DNA from: a virus
Virus record (IMG/VR): IMGVR_UViG_3300025141_000976
Span: 1-20,639 of that record
DNA length: 20,639 bases
Direction: 5' to 3' (one strand)
Program-made: the position numbers and the translations under genes
Shown here: positions 11,028-17,631 of the stretch, piece after piece
Layout of the letters: every line of letters begins with the position of its first letter
Position numbering within the stretch: the first letter of the stretch is position 1
The notes under the pieces: generated by a model
Databases searched by the model: none
What the model saw: only the letters and a program-made list of their open reading frames with translations
What the model was told of the DNA's origin: nothing

Positions 11028-12565
11028 TACTCGGATGCACGAGCGAACAACGGAACAAGCTTCCCGGCTTCGCTTTCAAGTTGGGCGCGTTCCGACTCGG
11101 AGAACTTTCCTTCCCAAGCTGCACGGGTCATCGCATTGATCAGGGCGGCTGGTGTGTCGCCTTGTTCAAACTTGTACCCGTTCAACAGGTTCTCTTGGAG
11201 AACCTTGCTTGAGATGTTCTTCCCAATCTTCTCGTTCTCAACAGCCCACACGAGGGCTTCCTCAACGGTGCCAAATGTTTGGCCCCACATCTCAACGTCA
11301 TCGATGAGTGTGTTCGCAAGAACACCCCAATCATCGAGGATAGCTGACATGCCTTCACGAACCTTGCGGGTTGCCCCGATAAGTTCCGTTTCAATCTGTG
11401 CCATATCGCCCCAATGACGAAGCTGAACCATCGGTGCATAGTCTTGTGCAACGATGAGCAGGTTCAAACACAGGTTGCGATAGACGATGCCACCTCCACG
11501 CAAGGAACCGGCACCGCTATCGTTCGTGCGGAATCGGAACCCAGCCTTGAAGAAGTCACCTGCCGCAAGGTTACGAGGACGTTCATCCGGCATCCAGATG
11601 CAATCAACCTGTACGTTTGTGGACTCCGGGTTGTAAGTCACTTGAGCCCTGGAATCTTTCAAGGCACTGGATGAACCGACGATTGCTGCGATCTCGTTCG
11701 CATCAACCACGGTGTAGCCGGGACTTACAGTTGCAAAGAGGGAACGCTTCCCTTTGTTCACACGAGTACGCAACTTCAACGTAAGTTCCTGGTCTACCTT
11801 GCCAGACATTTCGTTGAACACATGAGCCCTCAAGTCGGGTTCCATACGTGCCATCACGGGACCAGCACTCGGGAACACTTGGTTCCCACGAGCCGCCTTG
11901 CCACTATGGGATTCCACCCCGTAGTCTTCGGAAGCTTCCATGCGGAACTTCGACAACAGGTTTGCAAAGGCGCGACGTTCAACCGTGATGTTCCCGTAAC
12001 CAGGAATCACCAGCCTACCGTCATCGTCCATGCAAAGGTCACGAGCCTTGGCTGTCAAGTCAACGCGCTCTTCCTGTTCAACGTTCTTTGCAAGAGACTC
12101 CCAAGCCTTCGATGCTTCGGGAAGTGTTTCCCATTCGCTACGAAGTTCTGAGAAACGATTGTCACCATAGTCGATGACTCTCGTTCCCTTCGCATAGACA
12201 GGAGGCGTTGGTTCAAAGCCCATTGCACGAAGCACTGCCTCGTGTTTATCAATGCGCTCGATTGCCTCCTCACTGATCGTTCCGCCCTTTGCTTCGGGAA
12301 CAGCGTTCGGTGCTGGGTCACGAACGAATACATCATGACTCGGTTGCGAGTCCATAGTGATCGCAACGACATCGGATGGTTTGAGTCCAACGTTCGCAAG
12401 TACTCCGTATTGTTCCTCGTAGTCAGAAATCTTCATGACCCGGAGTTCCGGTGCAAAGTCCAGCCTTGCGTAAGCAGCCATCGCGGCTTGTGGATTGGGG
12501 TACTTTACAGGTTCTTGCGTGATGACATTGTAAAGTACCATTTGTGGTGGTTGTTGTACTGACAT
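11027..12565 (-). CDS. DUF932-like phage/plasmid protein, 512 aa
   Basis: I chose ATG 12565 (MSVQQPPQMVLYN) for its AAGGAG 7 nt upstream. The longer frame to 12646 has no ribosome binding site. Residues about 262-300 (LKLRTRVNKGKRSLFATV, then SPGYTVVDANEIAAIV) and 345-372 (FRTNDSGAGSLRGG and YRNLCLNLLIV) recall the DUF932 phage/plasmid-related family, where a similar strand, 'Y', 'N-S/D-G-sal' and 'yR-l-C-N' order occurs. The function of that family is not settled. The N-terminal third is mixed and charged, and the C-terminal 130 residues are helical. It is the first gene of the large minus operon, with its own promoter-like sequence and leader hairpins. The family call is by eye. Confidence 0.6.
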   Translation of the reverse strand: MSVQQPPQMVLYNVITQEPVKYPNPQAAMAAYARLDFAPELRVMKISDYEEQYGVLANVGLKPSDVVAITMDSQPSHDVFVRDPAPNAVPEAKGGTISEEAIERIDKHEAVLRAMGFEPTPPVYAKGTRVIDYGDNRFSELRSEWETLPEASKAWESLAKNVEQEERVDLTAKARDLCMDDDGRLVIPGYGNITVERRAFANLLSKFRMEASEDYGVESHSGKAARGNQVFPSAGPVMARMEPDLRAHVFNEMSGKVDQELTLKLRTRVNKGKRSLFATVSPGYTVVDANEIAAIVGSSSALKDSRAQVTYNPESTNVQVDCIWMPDERPRNLAAGDFFKAGFRFRTNDSGAGSLRGGGIVYRNLCLNLLIVAQDYAPMVQLRHWGDMAQIETELIGATRKVREGMSAILDDWGVLANTLIDDVEMWGQTFGTVEEALVWAVENEKIGKNISSKVLQENLLNGYKFEQGDTPAALINAMTRAAWEGKFSESERAQLESEAGKLVPLFARASE

Positions 12566-12571
12566 GTTCTG

Positions 12572-12613
12572 CTCCTTGCGACCTATTGTGAATGAAAGAT
12601 GCTGGCTGGTCGC
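12572..12613 (-). promoter_or_regulatory. Leader hairpin abutting the ribosome binding site
   Basis: On the minus strand GCGACC (12613-12608) pairs with GGTCGC (12583-12578) across 24 nt, and AAGGAG (12577-12572) follows with no gap. The GACC of the 5' arm can instead pair upstream in an 8-bp stem, GGCTGGTC (12644-12637) with GACCAGCC (12611-12604), if transcription starts far enough upstream. This is again a mutually exclusive pair. Confidence 0.45.
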
Positions 12614-12627
12614 TTCCCAACAAACCC

Positions 12628-12656
12628 TACTTATCGGACCAGCCAAGCCCTGTCAA
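12628..12656 (-). promoter_or_regulatory. Promoter-like sequence for the 12565 operon
   Basis: A perfect TTGACA (12656-12651, minus strand) is followed 15 bp on by GATAAG (12635-12630), or 17 bp on by TAAGTA (12633-12628). The predicted start is near 12620-12624, at the centre of the dyad GGCTGGTC/GACCAGCC (12604-12611 and 12637-12644), which could be an operator. The -10 is poor and its spacing is uncertain. Confidence 0.4.
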
Positions 12657-12677
12657 ATCGTCAGTGATTTCAGGTAC

Positions 12678-13589
12678 TTAGCTGGTCGGTCTGGTGTCTT
12701 GAGTAGGCTCTGAACCCCCTACGTGATTATGTGTTTCCGCGCCTAATATGTTATTCATATCATCTGCACATAACCCACCTATCATATCTATTGGTATATC
12801 GCGTATGTTAGATTCGTTTATCATGCGTACGTATTGATTACGAAACGTGCGCTCGATGCTACCGTTCGCGTTCCAATCCGTTGTAAATCCCTGACCCCAC
12901 CACTCGGGGCACAACCTGGATAGCAAGGTCACTGCTCGTTGATACACCGTTAGCGATATCTCTCGATTCATGAGAGGGATACGATGCTCAAGCAACGAAC
13001 CAAACTCTATGAGTTGCGCCGCTTCATCTGCTTCTAATGCGAGCACAAGGCTGACCATCAATGCGTGCTTTGTGTCGGGGGCTGCTGGCTTTAGCAAATC
13101 AAACTCACGCCATGCTTCGCAGATGCCTCGTGCATAATGGCGTGCTGTTCTTGTGTACCCAAGGGACGCAGCGTCAACGATTCGTTTGTTGACCAGTGCC
13201 TTCACAATCTTTCGATACCGAATGTTTGCAGAATGCGTAGCCTTAGCTTCCGGCACTGTTGTAAGCTTGTCGCCTATGTCTCTCGCAACCATGTCTGCCC
13301 ATTGGCGTTTACCACGAGCATCCAGTAGTTCAGGAGACGATACACGTATAGAAAGTTTGCGTCCTGGGAATACCCACAAGCGACCCCGCACACCCAGAAA
13401 GATTTCTCTACGCCCAACGATTACGCCAATGAAGTACGTTCGGATTCCTATTTGCAATAGGCCCGCGTTGATTATGGGGAAGCGTTTCTTTTCCTTTCCG
13501 CTTACGATGGTAGCCCACCCGAGTGGTTCACCGTAATCGGAATGCGGTATGCGCCCGCGCTGGTATGGTTTACGACAAACTATTTTCAC
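12678..13589 (-). CDS. Hypothetical protein, 303 aa, in repressor operon
   Basis: The frame starts at GTG 13589, overlapping the XRE gene by 20 bp, and the Shine-Dalgarno match is weak. The N-terminal 90 residues are basic and strand-rich (GWATIVSGKEKKRFPIINAG, YFIGVIVGRREIFLGVRGRL). The rest is helical (ATHSANIRYRKIVKALVNKR, LMVSLVLALEADEAAQLIEF). There is no HExxH, so it is not an ImmA-type protease, and no recombinase catalytic set is seen. Codon use (ATA, AGA, TAT) is more AT-rich than in the operon to the left. Co-transcription with an XRE repressor suggests a role in immunity or lysogeny control, which is inference only. Confidence 0.6.
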   Translation of the reverse strand: MKIVCRKPYQRGRIPHSDYGEPLGWATIVSGKEKKRFPIINAGLLQIGIRTYFIGVIVGRREIFLGVRGRLWVFPGRKLSIRVSSPELLDARGKRQWADMVARDIGDKLTTVPEAKATHSANIRYRKIVKALVNKRIVDAASLGYTRTARHYARGICEAWREFDLLKPAAPDTKHALMVSLVLALEADEAAQLIEFGSLLEHRIPLMNREISLTVYQRAVTLLSRLCPEWWGQGFTTDWNANGSIERTFRNQYVRMINESNIRDIPIDMIGGLCADDMNNILGAETHNHVGGSEPTQDTRPTS

Positions 13590-13824
13590 GATGACTCACG
13601 GTATTCAAATCCAACAAAGAAGTTTCCAGAAGGCGCAGCAGATGGGGTGTGGAAGGCACCCTATCGCCGCTCTCCCAGAAGCTGTAGGCTGCCTGACTGA
13701 CCCCTACTTCTCTGGCCGCCTGTGCCTGGGTAAGGCCCGCTTCCAGCCTACATCGGCGGAGGGTTGAGGGTATGCCAAAATCTGTCCGGGGTATGGTTTG
13801 TTGTTGCCTGTCCATGCCCCCCAT
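13570..13824 (-). CDS. XRE-family (Cro/CI-type HTH) repressor, 84 aa
   Basis: Residues about 20-68 (LRRCRLEAGLTQAQAAREVG, then VSQAAYSFWESGDRVPSTP) form a standard five-helix XRE DNA-binding domain with the LTQAQAA and VSQ-A-S-W signature. There is no C-terminal peptidase domain, so it is a small Cro-like protein. ATG 13824 is used, and ATG 13815 is an alternative. On the minus strand TTGACC (13865-13860) and CATAAC (13841-13836), 18 bp apart, predict a start near 13829. That leaves almost no leader, as in the leaderless cI transcript of lambda. The operator-like dyad at 13826-13840 overlaps this promoter, so autoregulation is likely. It diverges from the helicase gene. Confidence 0.8.
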   Translation of the reverse strand: MGGMDRQQQTIPRTDFGIPSTLRRCRLEAGLTQAQAAREVGVSQAAYSFWESGDRVPSTPHLLRLLETSLLDLNTVSHRENSLS

Positions 13825-13825
13825 G

Positions 13826-13840
13826 ATAACTGGCTGTTAT
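13826..13840. promoter_or_regulatory. Operator-like dyad between XRE repressor and helicase
   Basis: ATAAC (13826-13830) and GTTAT (13836-13840) flank TGGCT, in the 66-bp gap between the divergent starts. On the minus strand it overlaps the -10 CATAAC of the repressor promoter. On the plus strand GATAAC (13825-13830) lies 18 bp after TTGTTG (13801-13806). A repressor bound here would block both promoters. The dyad is visible in the sequence and its ligand is inferred. Confidence 0.5.
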
Positions 13841-13890
13841 GGAGGCGGCAAGTCTTCGGTCAAACCAACAACCCAAAATGGGAGAACATT

Positions 13891-15231
13891 GTGAGCACAG
13901 CAGTTGACATAGAACGCAACCTACTTGCGACTCTACTTATGAATGGTGGTGCCGGTCTGGATGAAACAGAAGACCGCTTACAACCTGTCGATTTCGCATC
14001 TGACCAGCATCGTCAGATTTACCTTTGGGTACTTGGGAAGGTACGCGACAAGAAAGTTCCAGACTTCTCGATTCTTCTTAGCGAGAACGGTGATTGCGTA
14101 CCATTCGGTGGCGTCTCGTATTTGCAATCCCTTGTAAGCTACGCTGGACCCAAGGCTAGTGTACCTACGTGGGCTAATCGTGTTCACGATGAGGCTCGTG
14201 TTCATCGTATTAGGCACGCTGGTCAGCAAATCGTGGAGCTTACAAACGAGCACACGTTAGAGGCTTCTGATATCGCTGTAGAATCCGAGAAGATTATTCT
14301 CGATGCAACGTCTGACAAATCGGGAGAGGGGCCACGCCCAATCTCGGAACTGATTCACAATCGCATGAACGAATGGGACTTGATTCGTACTGGAGAAATG
14401 CTTGAATACTACCCGTCTGGTTTCAAGTCTTTCGATGATGCGTACATTGGCTGGCCGAAAGGATACCCGGTCATCATTGGCGGAAGAACAAAGATGGGCA
14501 AGAGCATGTTTATGCTTAGCGCTGTGCTTCGTGGTGCTTACGCAGGAGTCCCGCAGGGTATCATCTCGATTGAAATGCCCGCGTCAACGTTGATGGACCG
14601 GCTTGCTTCTATTCGTTCCGGCATTCCGGCTAACGAAGCTCACGGTTCTGATGTCGATAAACGAGAGAAACTTTACGATGCATTACGTGAAGTGAACAAG
14701 CTTCCCATTTCTGTTGATGATGCATCACGACATGTTGAAACGATTGAGTCTTCTGTTCGTAGGATGTCCAGGCGTTACGGAGCCAAGGTCATCTGGCTTG
14801 ATTACATGCAGCTTGTAAGGCCCACACGACTTGCGAAAGAGCCGGGGTCTTGGGCAGAGCTTGATGAAATCTCCGATTCGATTCGTGCTATTGCGAAGTC
14901 AGAAAACGTTTGTATCGTATCAATGATGCAGTTCAATCGTGAAGGAGAGCACCGCTCCACGGATGGCAAGCGTGGTTACCCATCGACCACCGCATTCCGG
15001 GGCTCTGACAAGCCCCTGTTCGACGCTGCGATTGCCTTTGGCCTATACCGTCCATGGCACTATCAGGCTCCAACAGACGAGGATACTGGCGATACGATAT
15101 CGGACACCACACAAGCTACGATGCGTCAGCCTTTGGACTTAGTTTGTTTAGCTTGTAGATACGCACCGCCAAAGAATCTTCACATGAAGGCAACGCTGGC
15201 AACCCAACGTCTTTACGACGAGTTGGATTAG
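13891..15231 (+). CDS. dnaB: Replicative DNA helicase, DnaB type, 446 aa
   Basis: GTG 13891 with GGAG 6 nt upstream is preferred. The longer frame to 13798 would cross the operator region. The N-terminal domain (VDIERNLLATLLMNGG and DRLQPVDFASDQHRQIY) matches DnaB. The RecA-like core has Walker A GGRTKMGKS at about 197-205, ISIEMP at 225-230, Walker B VIWLDYMQL at 300-308 and QFNRE at 347-351. Then come FRGSDKPLFDAA and LACRYAPPKNL, where Arg423 is the likely arginine finger. The length matches DnaB. It unwinds the replication fork ahead of the phage polymerase and would act with the DnaG-type primase at 20077. The 3' end overlaps a minus-strand gene by 116 bp. Confidence 0.93.
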   Translation: MSTAVDIERNLLATLLMNGGAGLDETEDRLQPVDFASDQHRQIYLWVLGKVRDKKVPDFSILLSENGDCVPFGGVSYLQSLVSYAGPKASVPTWANRVHDEARVHRIRHAGQQIVELTNEHTLEASDIAVESEKIILDATSDKSGEGPRPISELIHNRMNEWDLIRTGEMLEYYPSGFKSFDDAYIGWPKGYPVIIGGRTKMGKSMFMLSAVLRGAYAGVPQGIISIEMPASTLMDRLASIRSGIPANEAHGSDVDKREKLYDALREVNKLPISVDDASRHVETIESSVRRMSRRYGAKVIWLDYMQLVRPTRLAKEPGSWAELDEISDSIRAIAKSENVCIVSMMQFNREGEHRSTDGKRGYPSTTAFRGSDKPLFDAAIAFGLYRPWHYQAPTDEDTGDTISDTTQATMRQPLDLVCLACRYAPPKNLHMKATLATQRLYDELD

Positions 15232-15793
15232 TGATTGCCCTTGAGAACTCCGGTCTTCCACCACGTTGAGCGAGTTCGATAGCACACTCCCCCTCTCCCC
15301 TTACGTCGTAAAGCAAATCACTGTTGGGGTATAGCGAGATTGCCTCGTGTATCTCAAACTCTTCCGATAGTATTTCCCAATAGGTAAAGTCAGAAACAAA
15401 CTCAATAAACGATATCCAACGAGGGCTACCTTCCGTACGCATCTCACGCATTGAATCGAAGTAAGTATCCATTGCGTTACTCACAACCTCAACCCACTCG
15501 TCGTTATGAGTGGCATACATTTCAACACAAAAGTCAGTGACCATTCGCAACTGACCAGAAGTTCTTACAGTCACGATAGGGGACCGGAACTTCCAAGCAA
15601 AGTAGAGCTTCCTCAATAAAGGATCTCTAACCATATGTTTCTCATATCTAGTTCTAGCTTCTCTAGAATAACTAGACTTAAGAATTCCTAGTCTTCTAGT
15701 AACTACATTGAAGCTTCTAAACTTAAGAATACTAGTTCTAGTTAGTTTCTTAGGAACTCTATAGTTAGGTAACTTATTAGATTTACTAGGCAT
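15116..15793 (-). CDS. Hypothetical protein, 225 aa, antisense to helicase end
   Basis: This is the only sensible frame for the 590-bp gap between helicase and the next plus-strand gene. It ends inside the helicase gene, a tail-to-tail overlap of 116 bp. ATG 15793 has no clear Shine-Dalgarno. A later ATG, in MVRDPLLRKLYFAWKF, is possible. The first 50 residues are very basic (MPSKSNKLPNYRVPKKLTRT, ILKFRSFNVVTRRL). The rest is mixed, with aromatic helices (FIEFVSDFTYWEILSEEFEI). Codons change sharply: the first 55 or so use NCT, AGA, AGT, CTA and TTA, and later ones are more GC-rich. The gene may be a late insertion or mosaic. No family is recognised. Confidence 0.5.
   Translation of the reverse strand: MPSKSNKLPNYRVPKKLTRTSILKFRSFNVVTRRLGILKSSYSREARTRYEKHMVRDPLLRKLYFAWKFRSPIVTVRTSGQLRMVTDFCVEMYATHNDEWVEVVSNAMDTYFDSMREMRTEGSPRWISFIEFVSDFTYWEILSEEFEIHEAISLYPNSDLLYDVRGEGECAIELAQRGGRPEFSRAITNPTRRKDVGLPALPSCEDSLAVRIYKLNKLSPKADAS
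15640..15793. repeat. CTAG-rich tract at start of the antisense gene
   Basis: About nine or ten CTAG tetramers fall in 154 bp, where chance would give less than one. TCTAGA, ACTAGT, CTTAAG, GAATTC and AAGCTT palindromes are also present. On the minus strand CTAG falls almost always across a codon boundary (NCT AGN) and never as an in-frame TAG. The island shares its words with 4015-4128. Confidence 0.6.
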
Positions 15794-15819
15794 TTGACAG
15801 GTTAGCTACAGGGTGTTAC

Positions 15820-16080
15820 ATGGTAGGTAGAATCGGGAACAAGGTTCAGGTCTTCATCGCATATTGCGATACCAGTTTGCTGGCTCTTTCCCGTGAGTCA
15901 GACGTAAGCAGCATAGAGCTAACGAGGATTGTAAACGGGAACCGCAAGCCAAGTCGAGGAGTAAGAGAACGTATTGCAAAGGCAATGAACATCACGCTGT
16001 CCGAACTTGATTCGGACCTGCAGGTTTTTACAAGCGCAATCAAGCGCAATCAAGGGAGGCCAGAATGGCTGAAGAAGTAA
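15820..16080 (+). CDS. XRE-like HTH protein, 86 aa
   Basis: ATG 15820 has AGGG 7 nt upstream. Residues about 20-64 (SLLALSRESDVSSIELTRIV and NGNRKPSRGVRERIAKAMNI) fit an XRE domain: a helix with S-RESDVSS, a recognition helix followed by NG-RKPS, and a last helix ending NITLSEL. There is no second domain. It begins 27 bp from the divergent antisense gene start, so it may control that gene as well as the operon it heads. A TTGACA box (15794-15799) lies in the gap, but any start 17 bp beyond it would fall inside this gene, so I do not call a promoter. The 3' end overlaps the next HTH gene. Confidence 0.7.
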   Translation: MVGRIGNKVQVFIAYCDTSLLALSRESDVSSIELTRIVNGNRKPSRGVRERIAKAMNITLSELDSDLQVFTSAIKRNQGRPEWLKK

Positions 16081-16310
16081 TACAACTCACACCCGTAACT
16101 CCAGAAGAGTTTGTGCGTGTGTGGCAAACATGCAGAACGGTAGGCGAGGTAGCCAACAAGCTAAACCTTACGAAGCGTGCTTGTTACCAGCGTGCTGTTG
16201 CGTATCGCAAGAAGGGCGTTGCCCTAAAGAAGTACCCAGTGGGTAGGCACGGTGCCCATCACGATATCGATTACGCATCACTTGCCTCGCTAGCCCGATC
16301 ACTTTCATAA
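16065..16310 (+). CDS. Small HTH protein, 81 aa
   Basis: ATG 16065 lies in the end of the XRE gene with GGGAGG upstream. Residues 13-57 (PEEFVRVWQTCRTVGEVANK, then LNLTKRACYQRAVAYRKKGV) match the short HTH protein common in phages: an aromatic helix, V-EVA-L, a recognition helix with RA-Y-RA, then RKKGV-LKK. The C-terminus is short and polar. It probably binds DNA as a regulator, with targets unknown. It is coupled to the XRE gene and followed by a 62-bp gap with a hairpin. Confidence 0.7.
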   Translation: MAEEVIQLTPVTPEEFVRVWQTCRTVGEVANKLNLTKRACYQRAVAYRKKGVALKKYPVGRHGAHHDIDYASLASLARSLS

Positions 16311-16329
16311 ACCATAATCCTTTGAGTGT

Positions 16330-16367
16330 TGCTCACCTCTCATTGGATTCTTTTACGTGAGCAGGAG
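16330..16367 (+). promoter_or_regulatory. Hairpin abutting the ribosome binding site of the Rad52-type gene
   Basis: TGCTCAC (16330-16336) and GTGAGCA (16357-16363) are perfect 7-bp arms with a 20-nt loop. The final A is also the first base of the Shine-Dalgarno AGGAG (16363-16367). A smaller TGAG/CTCA pair (16323-16326 with 16332-16335) competes for the 5' arm. It resembles the hairpins before 8101, 9864, 10797 and 12565. Confidence 0.45.
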
Positions 16368-16372
16368 TCGTC

Positions 16373-17269
16373 ATGACAAAACCAATCAACAACCTTGAAG
16401 CACTTACACGTCCAATGATGGATGAGGAAGTCAACTGGCGTATGGATTCGCTTATGAAGAACGGAACAAGGGTCCGTCTTCTTGCGTATATCGATGCGCG
16501 TGCTGCAATGGAGAGGCTCGATGAGTCCGTGGGTCACGGAGGCTGGGCAGATGATTACATGCCTGGACCCAATGGTGGCGTAATGTGTAAGCTTTCGCTT
16601 TGCATTGGCGGAACCTGGGTAACCAAGTCCGACGTTGCGGAGAACACGCAAATCGAAGCCATCAAAGGTGGCGTATCAGATGCGTTCAAACGTGCCTGCG
16701 TGAAGTGGGGCATTGGCCGCAACCTGTACGACATTGGGGATACCATCGTGGATGTCGTAAGCAACTACCCCAAGGGTGTTTCAAAGAAGTACATCGTTCG
16801 CATCAACTCAAAGCGAGACAACGTAAGGGGCTGGGCAGTAGCTCCATCCATTCGTGACATCATGGGTATTCACACAGATACAGGAGCACCCAAGTTTGAA
16901 CCCGAAGTTGCAAACGGAACACCTGTCCCAGCAGAACCAATCATCGAGCCTGTTACGAAAGATCCAATCGTGAAGGAAGTCGTTGAGCAACTTGATGCGA
17001 AGGTTGTTGATGTTGTTCCTGCAAAGAAGGGTCGCGTAAGCAAGGAAGACATGCTCACCGTGATTGGAAACATCATGCGTGGTCACAACCTGGACAAGCA
17101 AACTATCCCTGACTTCATAGAAGCCATCACAACTGGTGACACCAGGAGTGCCATGGAGTTCAAGGAAATGAAGTGGGCGCAAATCAACGATGCGTTCAAG
17201 GTTGCGAAGACTATTGCAACTCCACAAGCATGGTCTGATTACAACAACGACATGAGCGCAAGGGCATGA
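16373..17269 (+). CDS. Rad52/Rad22-type single-strand annealing protein, 298 aa
   Basis: ATG 16373 has AGGAG 5 nt upstream. The annealing domain spans about residues 18-160: VNWRMDSL, then VRLLAYIDARAAMERLD (33-50), GHGGWADDY (54-62), KSDVAENTQIEAIKGGVSDA (85-104), FKRACVKWGIGRNLYDI (105-121). The order and the AFKRA-WGIGR-LY signature are those of the Rad52/22 family of phage recombinases. The rest is a Pro/Glu/Val linker and a helical tail (about 225-298). It should anneal single strands coated by SSB, working with the nuclease at 17628. ATGA couples it to the OB-fold gene. Only the core is typical, and the tail is not recognised. Confidence 0.9.
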   Translation: MTKPINNLEALTRPMMDEEVNWRMDSLMKNGTRVRLLAYIDARAAMERLDESVGHGGWADDYMPGPNGGVMCKLSLCIGGTWVTKSDVAENTQIEAIKGGVSDAFKRACVKWGIGRNLYDIGDTIVDVVSNYPKGVSKKYIVRINSKRDNVRGWAVAPSIRDIMGIHTDTGAPKFEPEVANGTPVPAEPIIEPVTKDPIVKEVVEQLDAKVVDVVPAKKGRVSKEDMLTVIGNIMRGHNLDKQTIPDFIEAITTGDTRSAMEFKEMKWAQINDAFKVAKTIATPQAWSDYNNDMSARA

Positions 17270-17631
17270 GAGGTCCGAACGCATACGAGTTCCCTAACCT
17301 CGTGATTGTCGGTGGAGTCATCGACAATTGCGAGGACCAGGGGAAAACCAAGGCGAGCGGCAGGAGGGTTGTCGCTCGCCTCAAGAACCCGCACATGGCT
17401 AACAATAGGTTTGATACAAACCTGCGTATTGTAGCCTACGGCAGACTGGCTGAAGACCTCATACAAATCAGTCAGGTAACGAACTCCATTCTTGTGCATG
17501 GCAGGATGGCAACAAACGAAAGTAAGGACTTCGGAACCCATGCATTCATAATCGCTCATGCCATCTACGACATGGGTGAAATAGACGAGAACAATACAAG
17601 CATAATGCTTGATAACGGAGGTCCAACATGA
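17266..17631 (+). CDS. OB-fold SSB-like protein, 121 aa
   Basis: The start overlaps the Rad52-type stop (ATGA). The order of strands resembles an SSB OB fold: PNLVIVGGVIDNCED (10-24), RRVVARLKNP, NLRIVAYGRLAEDLIQIS (about 52-69), NSILVHGRMATNES (73-86), FIIAHAIYD. In particular 'RIVAYG-LAE' and 'ILVHGR' match the SSB 'I-AFG-AE' and 'V-V-GRL'. There is no acidic IPF tail. A second, canonical SSB follows at 18593, so this may be a specialised ssDNA-binding or nuclease-accessory protein. It is translationally coupled to both neighbours. The OB-fold call is by pattern. Confidence 0.65.
   Translation: MRGPNAYEFPNLVIVGGVIDNCEDQGKTKASGRRVVARLKNPHMANNRFDTNLRIVAYGRLAEDLIQISQVTNSILVHGRMATNESKDFGTHAFIIAHAIYDMGEIDENNTSIMLDNGGPT

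Noticed and set aside
15794-15822. Promoter TTGACA with TACATG, 17 bp apart, before the XRE-like gene
   Set aside because: The -10 is poor and the predicted start falls inside the gene after its ATG, so the perfect -35 match is probably accidental.
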